Part shown: one piece after another, positions 13,761-22,967 of the stretch
Position numbering within the stretch: the stretch's first letter is position 1
Layout of the letters: each line of letters starts with the position of its first letter
Origin: Gimesia fumaroli
Lineage (GTDB): Bacteria > Planctomycetota > Planctomycetia > Planctomycetales > Planctomycetaceae
Length of the DNA: 64,000 nt
Direction: 5' to 3'
Assembly: GCF_007754425.1 (NCBI RefSeq)
Contig: NZ_CP037452.1
Span: 3,447,164 to 3,511,163 of the forward strand
Translations under genes and position numbers: made by a program
The notes under the pieces: generated by a model
Seen by the model: the letters and a program-made list of their open reading frames with translations, nothing else
Told to the model about the DNA's origin: nothing
The model's database searches: none

Positions 13761-16700
13761 ATGGCCAAGCAGAAAAAAGATTCTTCTGAGAAGAAAAAAC
13801 GCCAGTCTGCGCGCGTCCCCAAAATGGAATCTCTAGGCAAGTATCAGATCGAAAAGGAAATTGGCGCAGGAGGAATGGGAGCCGTTTTCCTGGCTCGCGA
13901 TACTACATTGAATCGACTGGCGGCTTTAAAGATATTGCCCCGCGATAAGGCGGAAAACCCGGTACTCGTCAAACGCTTTAAGGCAGAAGGTCAGGCAGCA
14001 GCGCATCTGCGGCATGAAAATATTGTTTCGGTTTATGATGCTGGCGAAGAAGATGGTTATCTTTACATTGCTTTAGAGTATGTCGAAGGAACCGACTTAC
14101 ATAATCTGATTAATAAACGAAACAGGATTCCCGTTCGTCGTTCACTGGAAATCATCACTCAGGTGACAGAGGCATTAGCACATGCCTATCAGCAGGGAAT
14201 TGTACACAGAGATATTAAGCCCGCGAATATTTTGATTCGACAGGATGGGGTTGTCAAATTGACCGACCTGGGGTTGGCACGTTCAATTGACGATAATACC
14301 GAGACGAGCATTACCCGAGCAGGGACAACAGTGGGCACGGTAGATTATATGGCCCCCGAACAGGCGCGCGACAGCAAGGCAGCCGACATTCGGAGCGATA
14401 TTTATTCGCTGGGGTGCACTTGGTACCACATGCTGACGGGGCGCGCTCCTTTTTCCGAAGGCAGCTTGACGAATAAGCTGGCGGCGCATGCAACCACTCC
14501 CCCGCCCGACCCTCGTGAACTGAATGATCGAGTGCCAGAAGGTATCGTGGCGATCATTCAACGCATGATGGCGAAAGCCCAGAGCGCGCGTTATCAAGAT
14601 CCTGAAGAGTTATTGGAAGACTTGAAAAATTCCAATTTGAAGCGATCCAATGTCGATAATAATGTTCTGGAAGCTTTAGCCAGCGAGTCTGATGGCGAAC
14701 ACGCGGCAATCGAACCTAATACGAATCTGCCGGCGGACAGTAGCGATTTTCAAATCAATCAATTCATTCCAGATTTCAGCAGCCAGACTGAAGATGAGGA
14801 AGAGCAGGAGTCCAGCAGCCGTCTCAGCACCAGTTTCGATCTTCAACAACTGGCAGGGGAAGTGGAGATTGAATCAGGGTCGACTGTACCTGGATTAGAT
14901 CAATCGCCAAAACGTGCTGAAAAGAAGAAGACGCGAGGAACAGAACCTCTCTCGGATAAAGTAAAAAAATCGTCCCGTTCAAGACGCTCTGCTCCAGAAC
15001 CAGAAGAGGAAGGTTCTGTCATCTCTGACTCAGCCATGAAAACCAGGCAGTCCGCTCGTTCACAAAAACAGGAAACTCCGGTTGAGCAGCGAAAGCGACC
15101 TAAGAGAACGGTGTCCAGCCCCAAAGGGACTCCCCAAGAATCATCAACGCGAAATCGCCCCTCTCGCCAGTCGCGTAAAACGACACCGGTGCCACCGCCT
15201 GATAGTGGAGGCTCTGATAGTCCGATTGCCATTGATTACCGGCAAATTGCAATGTTCGCTGGTGGTGTGATTTTGTTAATCATATTGGTCTGGTGGGCCA
15301 TCAATGCTTTCAGTTCTCCAGATCCGATTCCACGAGGGCCGGGAAGTAATCCATTTGCGACGGCCGAGCAGAATCAGCAGGTTACTCCCAATGAGAACCC
15401 GACGGGCGATGGTGCTGAAGCCGCGAGTGAGGAGAATGATCCGGCACAACCGACTGTTGAAGTAGCTAAAGAGGAAGGAAAAGCTTCGGGGTCTGAGCAA
15501 GAAAAACCATCAAATGGGGTATGGCAAAACAAGGCTGTCCGCGGGCAGGAAAAAAAATATCTCCCTGAGTGGGGGGCTGGTTTCCCCGATTTGACGGGAG
15601 TAAAAGCCGGTAAATATGATCCCCAAATACCAGTAATTAAAGTTGCGTCAGGTAAAACAGATTCCGGAGTTTTCGGTGATCTGAACGAAGCGATAGAAGC
15701 AGTGACAGCCAGGGGGGCTGTGATCCGTTTATACGGTCAAGGGCCTTTTCGACTCAAACCACACCGGTTAAAGGATGTTTCCCAACTGATTATTCTGGCT
15801 GATTCTGAACAGGCGCCTATTGTACTGCTTGAGTCAGATGAACAATCTGCGAATCAAACAGAGTTGGATTTACTTTCTTTTTCATCAGGGGTGCTCCGTC
15901 TGCAGGGGATTCATTTTCTGTGCGATGCCTCGCAGATTCCTGGTAAGGGAGTTTGTAATGTTTTGGGTATCAAACGGAGTGATTTTACCTTTCAAGACTG
16001 TTCCTTCTCCCTGACGGGAACAGGTCAAAGAACAATTCGCTTCGCCAACTCCACAGGAAAACCGCGCACAACGACACATCGTCCTGAAGGAGAGTCACGG
16101 ATTTTAATTGAGAATTCGGTGGTGACCGGAAAGCAACTGGAAGCGATTCGCATTGATCAGCTTTTTGCCGATGTCCTGATTTCGAATTCTTATATTTCCA
16201 CGAAGGGGGCATCGTGCCTGACACTGGAGAGTTTGGAGAACAGTTCAAAATCACATGCAATCTTGCAGGAGCGCAAGCAGCCTCGCACTGCCCGGATATT
16301 TTCCAGTACCCTGCTCTCTGATCGATCGATCTTAGAACTGAACGGTCCAACTGAATCAAAGGCATCCAACAAGTCAGATCAGGCTGAACTGGCAGAGAGT
16401 GAAACTGAGATTATTGTTGTCAATTCAGTGTTGATTGGTGATCCGAAGGAAAAGCAATCAGCAGTTCTTTCTCTGAAAGGCTGGCCACAAGATAAATTGC
16501 GGGAGCAGAGTCAGAGTCGGTTTGACGATTTGCAGCTGCAAGTAGAAAGTTCCCTGTTCTGGGGCTGGCCTTTTTATCTGCGTTCGACAGAGCCTGGAAA
16601 CTCGAAAAATGTATTTCAAATTGACTCGCATCGTACCTGGCAGCAAAGCTGGGGAAAGATATTAGCGGCCGATGTCTTCAATCCTGAACTACCCACGAAT

Positions 16701-18101
16701 TTAAGCGAACTGCAATCCCCCGCTTTTGTAAAACCACTACTGAATTTTTCAAAACAGAAGGCGGTTCATGTCATTTCAGAGGGAGGCGTGATTGCGGGCT
16801 GTGATCCTGCCGGTTTACAGTCTCTGTCTCAGGGGCAGTTAAAACGTCTCAAGGCGAGTTTGAGCAGACCCCAGATTGAGAAAAAAATTCAGGACGTGTT
16901 TGCGAAAGCAAAGACGGTTTCATTTGACATGACAAAGGGGAACCTGAGCGATTTTCTCAATAGTTCCGCTGTTTCAGGACCGACAACGGTCACCGTCCGT
17001 GGACAGGGAACTTGTTACACTTCGCCTATCAGGCTGGAAAATAAACAGGTTCGGCTACAGTTTCCAGAAACATCGGGGGCGCCTCTGGTAGTGGAACTGC
17101 GACTGGTGCCTTCTGCTGCAAAAACACGTACGCGCGAACAAAAGGCGGCGGGAATCTCGTCGTTTATTACGCTGAAGAATTCGACTCTGGACATGATTGG
17201 TGGCAACTTCCGGATTTCTATGGATCGAAAGGGAGTCATTCCAAAGCATTTTCTGATTTGCCAGGACAGCCAGGTTGCGTTGACTCAGTTTGCCCTGCGT
17301 GCGATGCTGATCAATGACAAACGTTTTCAGTCAGTTGTCTATGTGGAACCATCTGTAGCCGGGAAAACGAGTCGGGTGCTGATGAGTGATACTTTTCTTT
17401 CGTCGTCAGGAACAATTGTTGAATCACGCACACCTCAGCTTCAAGTCGATGTTCAGAATAGCCTGCTTCTGAGTCAGCAAGACATATTTGCATTAAACGT
17501 GCAAGCGTCTGTTGTTCCTTCTCTCCAGATTTCTCTGAGTCAAAGTACATTGGCGCCCGAAGGGACGGTATTCGCCTTACAGCAATCTGCCGGAACAACT
17601 GCTGCGGGGACTTCGGCTGCTCAGATATTTGCGGATGAATCACTGTTTCTACCCGCTCCTGCACGATCAGCAACCCGTTCTGATTTCTCGAAGACAGCTA
17701 GCTTGTTTTCGATACCACGCGCACTACGAGAGAAGCAACGCGTTCAATGGTGGGGGAATTCGAACGGTTATATGGTAGAACGTTTGCAGATGCTGGGGGG
17801 GCCCGGAGTTGGTCCTTCAAAGCCGGTAGTTGAGTTTTCAAATGAAATGAAACGTCTGTTTGGTAATGAGGCAGATCAGCGTGAATTATCAATACGGGGG
17901 GGCATTATTTTGAAAGAGCAGAAACTGCCCCCTCTGGTAAAAATTGATCCGGTACACTTTCAGTTATTACCTACCTGCAAAGCCGCCAGTTGGTCTGAAT
18001 TGAAGCAGCCACTTGGAGCAGACCTTGCTGTATTGCAGGCGGTCATCCAAGGAAGCAGTCAAAGCCCCGGACAACCGAGACGAACCAAGCGTGCTTTTTA
18101 A
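13761..18101 (+). CDS. Large Ser/Thr protein kinase with TM segment and extracytoplasmic beta-helix-like region
   Basis: 1446 residues. An N-terminal PknB-type kinase domain (about 25-295) has the glycine loop GAGGMG, K57, the HRD loop H149-R150-D151, DLG at 169-171 and APE at 198-200. A disordered, basic/acidic linker (300-490) follows, then one transmembrane helix (about 496-516) with WW. The remaining 900 residues lie outside the cytoplasm and consist of repeated short strands (for example LLSFSSGVLRLQGIHFL and ILIENSVVTG) that look like a right-handed parallel beta-helix of the pectate-lyase/DUF1565 kind. Planctomycetes are rich in such kinases; the ligand is unknown. A GT-rich intergenic stretch of 247 bases precedes it with no gene. 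Confidence 0.87.
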   Translation: MAKQKKDSSEKKKRQSARVPKMESLGKYQIEKEIGAGGMGAVFLARDTTLNRLAALKILPRDKAENPVLVKRFKAEGQAAAHLRHENIVSVYDAGEEDGYLYIALEYVEGTDLHNLINKRNRIPVRRSLEIITQVTEALAHAYQQGIVHRDIKPANILIRQDGVVKLTDLGLARSIDDNTETSITRAGTTVGTVDYMAPEQARDSKAADIRSDIYSLGCTWYHMLTGRAPFSEGSLTNKLAAHATTPPPDPRELNDRVPEGIVAIIQRMMAKAQSARYQDPEELLEDLKNSNLKRSNVDNNVLEALASESDGEHAAIEPNTNLPADSSDFQINQFIPDFSSQTEDEEEQESSSRLSTSFDLQQLAGEVEIESGSTVPGLDQSPKRAEKKKTRGTEPLSDKVKKSSRSRRSAPEPEEEGSVISDSAMKTRQSARSQKQETPVEQRKRPKRTVSSPKGTPQESSTRNRPSRQSRKTTPVPPPDSGGSDSPIAIDYRQIAMFAGGVILLIILVWWAINAFSSPDPIPRGPGSNPFATAEQNQQVTPNENPTGDGAEAASEENDPAQPTVEVAKEEGKASGSEQEKPSNGVWQNKAVRGQEKKYLPEWGAGFPDLTGVKAGKYDPQIPVIKVASGKTDSGVFGDLNEAIEAVTARGAVIRLYGQGPFRLKPHRLKDVSQLIILADSEQAPIVLLESDEQSANQTELDLLSFSSGVLRLQGIHFLCDASQIPGKGVCNVLGIKRSDFTFQDCSFSLTGTGQRTIRFANSTGKPRTTTHRPEGESRILIENSVVTGKQLEAIRIDQLFADVLISNSYISTKGASCLTLESLENSSKSHAILQERKQPRTARIFSSTLLSDRSILELNGPTESKASNKSDQAELAESETEIIVVNSVLIGDPKEKQSAVLSLKGWPQDKLREQSQSRFDDLQLQVESSLFWGWPFYLRSTEPGNSKNVFQIDSHRTWQQSWGKILAADVFNPELPTNLSELQSPAFVKPLLNFSKQKAVHVISEGGVIAGCDPAGLQSLSQGQLKRLKASLSRPQIEKKIQDVFAKAKTVSFDMTKGNLSDFLNSSAVSGPTTVTVRGQGTCYTSPIRLENKQVRLQFPETSGAPLVVELRLVPSAAKTRTREQKAAGISSFITLKNSTLDMIGGNFRISMDRKGVIPKHFLICQDSQVALTQFALRAMLINDKRFQSVVYVEPSVAGKTSRVLMSDTFLSSSGTIVESRTPQLQVDVQNSLLLSQQDIFALNVQASVVPSLQISLSQSTLAPEGTVFALQQSAGTTAAGTSAAQIFADESLFLPAPARSATRSDFSKTASLFSIPRALREKQRVQWWGNSNGYMVERLQMLGGPGVGPSKPVVEFSNEMKRLFGNEADQRELSIRGGIILKEQKLPPLVKIDPVHFQLLPTCKAASWSELKQPLGADLAVLQAVIQGSSQSPGQPRRTKRAF

Positions 18102-18121
18102 GGAGCCGCTGGAAAAGTGAT

Positions 18122-19840
18122 TTATGAAGCAGATTCCGGCGGATGGTCTTCATCCAGGCGCGGGATCGAAAGTGTAAATCGCGAGCCCTTCCCCGCTTCG
18201 CTTTCGATGTTGATTTCGCCTCCATGCTCTCTGATGATTTTCTGACTGACTGCCAGGCCGATCCCTGTACCACGGGCGCCTTTTGTTGATTCAAACAGAT
18301 TAAAGATCTTGCTGATTTGATCTTCCGGAATACCTGGTCCGTTATCAGAGACCATGATTAAAATCTGATCTGGTTTGGCTAAATACTTCGTTTCAAGGAG
18401 CACGATCCCCTGTTCAGATCCTTCAACCGCATCAATGGCGTTGATCACAATATTCAGAATGGCTCGATGGATGCCTTCATGGTCGAAAACTGATTCCGGC
18501 AAGTCCTCTGACGGTTCGCATTTCAGTTGCACGCCACATTCTTCTGCCCGAGCTTGCATCAGTTCTACAATATCTTTCACCGGAGTATTGATGGATCCCG
18601 GTTCCAAGGCTGGTTTTCGCTCGGTGCTGAAAGTGAGCATGTCCATCACCAGGTGATAGATCTTGTTCTGATTTTTCTCTACGATATTCCAGCCTTTACG
18701 AACCAGATCCTCTTCGGATTTATTCAGCCCCATATCGATGAGGTAGCTGCCGCCACGAACTCCCTGCAGAATATTTTTGATGTGATGGCTCAATGTGGCG
18801 ATGGTTTGTCCCATCGCAGCAAACCGTTCTGCTTTCAGCATGGCATTTTGAAAACGATAGTTCTCGATCGCCAATGCGGATTGGCGTCCAATTGCTACCA
18901 GCAATCTAAGGTGTTCTTCGCTGAATTTTTCTACGGCGCCATTTTTAAGCAGGATTTCCGGGTGGGCGGTTGTTGTATCGACGTAGATGACGCCCATCAG
19001 TTCATGGCGTCCCTGCATGGGAACACACATGGCTTCGCGGATACCGGCTTGAAGAATACTTCCGCCACCTTCAAAACGCTGATCCCGCCGGGCATCTGAT
19101 GTGCGGACCCCCTGTTTTTTATTTAGAACATAATCCACGATACTGTGAGAAACCGGCATGCGCGGCCCGGTTTTTTGTTTATCGCGACTGCTATAAATTT
19201 GTGGCAAAACTTCGCCTGATTGCGGGTCTGTGATCAACATGCAGCCCCGGTCTGCACCAACTGTGTTGATAGTGAGGTCGAGAATTCGCTTGAGTAGTTC
19301 TTCCTGCGAGATAGTCGGGCTGACCGACGCTTCGGCGACGCGATACAAAGCCTGAAGATCATTTTGAATGGCCTCTTGCTGTGCCACTTCTGAGATTTCA
19401 GCGGTATCCAGAATGACTGAGTCAAAATGGTGATTGACTTCGTGTGTGATGCTGGAGTGATTGGATTCTTCATTGCTGATGAGATCAATTTTTTCCGCCA
19501 TGTAGCGGGAATCCTCATCGATAGCCTGGCTTGAAAACAGTAGCAGACTGCGGCCGATTTGAATGTGATCGCCATTACTGAGTTTGGCCAGTTGAATCTG
19601 CGTGCCATTGACCAGAGTTCCGTTGGAGCTGTTCTGGTCTGCGATCACATAGCCGCCGTTCTTGTAAGAAATCACAGCATGCTGCCGTGAGGCTTCCGTG
19701 TCCAGGATTCGGATTTCATTTCGAACACCCCGCCCTACTCCTGCAGGCTCAGTGCCGAGTTTAAAGCGAGTTCCCAAATCAACGCCCTGAATTACCAGTA
19801 ACGTTGCTTTGGTCCCGTCATTCCGTATCAACTTTTTCAT
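18122..19840 (-). CDS. FHA-GAF sensor histidine kinase
   Basis: 572 residues from ATG 19840. Order of domains: FHA (about 14-105; GRG 37-39, SRQH 51-54, SSNGTLVN 71-78), GAF (about 175-340, with DRGCMLITD and REAMCVPM), a histidine phosphoacceptor helix with ATLSHHIKNILQG around residue 351, and a HATPase_c domain with NIVINAIDAV (N box), VSDNGPGIP (G1) and GTGIGLAVSQKI (G2). No membrane segment, so it is a soluble kinase that reads a phosphothreonine partner through FHA. It converges with the Ser/Thr kinase gene 20 bases away, and a degenerate receiver gene lies upstream of it, hinting at one signalling circuit. Confidence 0.9.
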   Translation of the reverse strand: MKKLIRNDGTKATLLVIQGVDLGTRFKLGTEPAGVGRGVRNEIRILDTEASRQHAVISYKNGGYVIADQNSSNGTLVNGTQIQLAKLSNGDHIQIGRSLLLFSSQAIDEDSRYMAEKIDLISNEESNHSSITHEVNHHFDSVILDTAEISEVAQQEAIQNDLQALYRVAEASVSPTISQEELLKRILDLTINTVGADRGCMLITDPQSGEVLPQIYSSRDKQKTGPRMPVSHSIVDYVLNKKQGVRTSDARRDQRFEGGGSILQAGIREAMCVPMQGRHELMGVIYVDTTTAHPEILLKNGAVEKFSEEHLRLLVAIGRQSALAIENYRFQNAMLKAERFAAMGQTIATLSHHIKNILQGVRGGSYLIDMGLNKSEEDLVRKGWNIVEKNQNKIYHLVMDMLTFSTERKPALEPGSINTPVKDIVELMQARAEECGVQLKCEPSEDLPESVFDHEGIHRAILNIVINAIDAVEGSEQGIVLLETKYLAKPDQILIMVSDNGPGIPEDQISKIFNLFESTKGARGTGIGLAVSQKIIREHGGEINIESEAGKGSRFTLSIPRLDEDHPPESAS

Positions 19841-20053
19841 TGGTTCTTATTCCCAGTCACTGACTGGGCCTGCCGCACATGATGGTGTTGTCAGCTGAAT
19901 TTCCTGTGTGGGGCACGTTTTAAGCTGAGTGGAATGTCACTCTGAACTGTATTTGTCATCCCCCAGTATAGAATCATATCCCAATGAGGGGCGCTGTTCA
20001 AATCCCAGCTTCAGTTTGGGGGATGATATGCGGAGAGAAAGATCAGATTGTGA

Positions 20054-20455
20054 CTAAGTTGACTCAGGCTGATTTAAAAGGCTTTCAATCGAATCAATCA
20101 ATTCTGCGTATTGAAAAGGTTGAACGAGAAAGCGAGTCGATTGATCTTGCCCGATTGTGCTGGCTCTTTTTACTGAACCGATGACAACTTTGGGGACCCG
20201 GTTCCAGTCTGGTTGTCCTGTTGTGAAGTTCTCGGCGTCATCATCGTGCACGACAACAATACTGGGGACTTCATTCTGGGAAGTGAGACGATCTGAGTGC
20301 TGTTGTCGAATTCGATTGACCCGGCATCCCTGCGGCTCTAATACCGCTTTAAGAACTTCTTCTGTTTCATTCAGACCGTCGAAGACGACAACATGCTGAC
20401 CATTGACCACTTTTGGGGTCCTTCCCATAACCACGGTATACGATGAAGATTTCAT
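20054..20455 (-). CDS. Receiver-like (pseudo-receiver) protein
   Basis: 133 residues if started at ATG 20455 (MKSSSYTVVMG); the frame extends upstream to 20611 but that stretch lacks the character of a protein. The layout fits a response-regulator fold: strand QHVVVFDGL, helix TEEVLKAVLEPQGC, strand PSIVVVHDDD, KVVIGS and FLVQPFQYAELIDSIESLL, the last being the usual K-P-F-x3-E-L end. The phosphoacceptor Asp position and the acidic pair are not clearly kept, so it may be phosphorylation-independent. It lies next to, and in the same direction as, the FHA histidine kinase. Confidence 0.6.
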   Translation of the reverse strand: MKSSSYTVVMGRTPKVVNGQHVVVFDGLNETEEVLKAVLEPQGCRVNRIRQQHSDRLTSQNEVPSIVVVHDDDAENFTTGQPDWNRVPKVVIGSVKRASTIGQDQSTRFLVQPFQYAELIDSIESLLNQPEST

Positions 20456-20600
20456 CACGGCCAAATCTTCATTAAGGCAGAGCGGGAAGATAGCTCTAAA
20501 TAATTTTCCTGTCAAAAGCAGAATCCGCAACTGAAATTCAGTTTTTGGGATTATGTAATCTTTACAACGGCAATTCGTTCTAGAGCAATGCCCTGCTTTC

Positions 20601-20990
20601 CTACCAGGCACTTGGTGCGGGGAAGTTTTCGTTGTAGATCTGTTCCTGGTTGATGTAATCGTCGGCCCGTCTCAAACTATCAAATTGCAGTTTACGCTGT
20701 TCGTTCTTGAGATCTTCAGACGAAATACGACTTTTGATTTCAGCCAGAGGGGCAACGTACTTGGGTTGCCTGACCTTAACATCGGTAGGATAAAAGACCC
20801 CCTGGTCCTTCGTGCCTCCCTTGGTTGCATCATCCGAGAGTGAGGCGATGGCAGTTTCTGGGTAAATCGCCTGATGGTAGGTACTGCTGAAGCCAGCGGG
20901 CTGATGGTAATCGGGAATCGTTCGACAGCCTGCTTGAGTACAAGCAAAGCAGAGTAAGATTGCTGCAAAGTAACTGCCGCGATTTGACAT
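20601..20990 (-). CDS. Small lipoprotein, unknown function
   Basis: 129 residues from ATG 20990 with a GGGGAATT ribosome binding region. The N-terminus is a lipoprotein signal (AAILLCFACTQAGCRTIP), with the lipidated cysteine at about residue 22. The mature part is polar, with tyrosine-containing patches early and a helical charged segment (SEDLKNEQRKLQFDSLRRADDY) near the end. No family recognised. Downstream of it (minus sense) is the pseudo-receiver gene. Confidence 0.7.
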   Translation of the reverse strand: MSNRGSYFAAILLCFACTQAGCRTIPDYHQPAGFSSTYHQAIYPETAIASLSDDATKGGTKDQGVFYPTDVKVRQPKYVAPLAEIKSRISSEDLKNEQRKLQFDSLRRADDYINQEQIYNENFPAPSAW

Positions 20991-21009
20991 GGAATTCCCC
21001 TAAAACCCA

Positions 21010-21041
21010 AAAGCGGCCTCCAAAGACTTGAAGGCCGCTTT
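21010..21041 (-). terminator. Rho-independent terminator after superoxide dismutase
   Basis: A perfect 10-bp GC-rich stem, AAAGCGGCCT at 21010-21019 and its complement at 21032-21041, ends in TTTTGGGTTTT on the minus strand. It lies 48 bases after the SOD stop and just upstream of the lipoprotein gene, so it separates the two minus-strand genes. Confidence 0.8.
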
Positions 21042-21088
21042 CATATTATCGGCGATTTAAGGGGAGAATATCGATTAAAATACGACAA

Positions 21089-21700
21089 TTACCCTTTGGC
21101 TGCGGTGTAACGCTTGGCAACTTCTTCCCAGTTAATCACATTGTAAAATGCTGAGATGTAGTCGGGGCGTTTGTTTTGGTAGTTTAGGTAGTATGCGTGT
21201 TCCCAGACGTCGAGACCCAGAATGGGGGTGCGACCTTCGGAAAGCGGAGTGTCCTGATTCGGTGTGCTTTCCACGATGAGTTTTCCACCATCTACGGACA
21301 ACCAGGCCCAACCACTTCCGAAACGGGTGGCTGCAGCATTGGAAAATTGCTCTTTGAAGGCATCATAGCTACCAAAAGTGGAGTTAATATCGTCGCCAAG
21401 TGCGCCACTTGGGCTTCCGCCTCCGTTCGGTGACATGACAGTCCAGAACAGGCTATGGTTAGCATGCCCGCCACCATTGTTTCTAATGGCACCCCGAATT
21501 GATTCCGGAACGGCACTCAAGTCGCTGACCAGATCTTCAATGGACTTGGCTGCGAGATCGTCGTGACCTTCCAAAGCGGCGTTGGCCTTGGAAATATAGG
21601 CCTGGTGGTGCTTGGAATGGTGAATTTCCATGGTGCGAGCATCAATGTGAGGTTCCAGCGCATCGTAAGCATAAGGTAGCTCGGGAAGCGTATAAGCCAT
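21089..21700 (-). CDS. Superoxide dismutase, Fe/Mn type
   Basis: 203 residues, the standard length. The protein converts superoxide to oxygen and hydrogen peroxide. Metal ligands are in the expected places: His27 ([12 protein letters not shown]), His in [10 protein letters not shown], and the Asp and His of [12 protein letters not shown]. The start at ATG 21700 has a strong AAGGAG ribosome binding site. The residues around GSGWAWL fit the Mn or cambialistic branch, but metal choice cannot be settled from the sequence. No signal peptide, so cytoplasmic. Confidence 0.95.
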   Translation of the reverse strand: MAYTLPELPYAYDALEPHIDARTMEIHHSKHHQAYISKANAALEGHDDLAAKSIEDLVSDLSAVPESIRGAIRNNGGGHANHSLFWTVMSPNGGGSPSGALGDDINSTFGSYDAFKEQFSNAAATRFGSGWAWLSVDGGKLIVESTPNQDTPLSEGRTPILGLDVWEHAYYLNYQNKRPDYISAFYNVINWEEVAKRYTAAKG

Positions 21701-22000
21701 TTAAGTAACTCCTTTGTTTCCGTCTAAATAGTCTGAGGGTTGGTGACTTTTCGTATATTGCCTGGTATGTCGAACTCATTGGAATGGGAACGAAACCAAT
21801 TTCTGTGCAAATACATCCACTACCGTTATTGTAGAAGATTTATACATTCTCACAACCAACCGGCCGAGAAGTTTTTACAATGTTCACTCTCCAGATGTCT
21901 TAGATAGCTTGAGATAGTTGACCCAGAGGTGGTGTCTTCTAAAATGGAACTGTGCTGAAAAAATCCGATAGAAGACTCCAGATTTTCAAAGGATCTGTTT

Positions 22001-22768
22001 ATGAGCAGGAAAGCATTAATCGCTTTGCCGGTTTTCAACGAAGAGCGACATGTTGTTGACGTTTTGACCGAAGTCCGAAAGTATGCCGAAGAAATTCTGG
22101 TGATCGATGATGGTTCTTCCGATCGGACTCCGGAATTGCTGGAAGCGCTCTCAGGAATCATAGTGATCACTCATCCTGAGAACCGGGGATATGGAGCTGC
22201 TCTGAAAAGTGCTTTTGATTTTGCCGTAGCACACCAGGATGAATATGACCTGCTGATCACCATTGATTGTGATGGCCAGCATGAGCCCGCTTTACTGCCA
22301 GAACTAGTTCAGCAGATGCGTGAGGATGCTAAGGTCGATATTCTATCAGGAAGCCGCTATCTGAAAAGCTATGATGGTGCCAGTATTCCCCCGGAAGATC
22401 GTCGTCAGATCAATGTTGCGGTCACACGGCGGATCAATGAGCAGTTGGGATTTCAAATTACAGACGCTTTTTGTGGTTTGAAAGCTTATCGGACCGAGTG
22501 CCTGTCGAAATTTAATGTGACCGATCTGGGATACGCGATGCCGCTCCAGCTTTGGGTTCAGGCAGCCGCCCATGAAATGAAGATCGTCGAATTCCCCGTT
22601 CCTCTGGTGTATCTTGAGGAAGAACGCAGCTTCGGTGGTTCGCTGGATGATGCCATTAAACGAAAAGCCTATTACGATGAAGTGCTTGACCGAGAGATGC
22701 AGGCCGCGGGTTTAGCCTGCTGTGCGACTGAGTGTTGTGACGATCGTACCGATTCTTTCTGCGAGTGA
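22001..22768 (+). CDS. Family 2 glycosyltransferase (dolichyl-phosphate mannose synthase-like)
   Basis: 255 residues from ATG 22001. GT-A fold signatures: ALPVFNEERHV at the start, EILVIDDGSSDRTPEL (nucleotide-binding Asp), NRGYGAALKSAF, and LLITIDCDGQHEP (DxD metal site). DILSGSRYLK and the FCGLKAYR segment are typical of polyprenyl-phosphate sugar transferases. It has no transmembrane anchor. It stands alone, with the divergent SOD gene 300 bases upstream. The sugar donor is not known. Confidence 0.88.
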   Translation: MSRKALIALPVFNEERHVVDVLTEVRKYAEEILVIDDGSSDRTPELLEALSGIIVITHPENRGYGAALKSAFDFAVAHQDEYDLLITIDCDGQHEPALLPELVQQMREDAKVDILSGSRYLKSYDGASIPPEDRRQINVAVTRRINEQLGFQITDAFCGLKAYRTECLSKFNVTDLGYAMPLQLWVQAAAHEMKIVEFPVPLVYLEEERSFGGSLDDAIKRKAYYDEVLDREMQAAGLACCATECCDDRTDSFCE

Positions 22769-22967
22769 ATTATAAGTGGTTTTGCACAAGTGGTCTGAAT
22801 CACATGCATCAGTGCATTTCCATTTGAATTCAATTTAAAAAGACTCGACATTTAGTAGGAGACTAGTCAAACTAGAGTGCTCGCCACATAGTATTGCTGT
22901 CTGGTAAATTGCTTCGTCAGACAACAAATGAATTTGATCAATTTCAGCACACCATTAAAGCCTTGAA

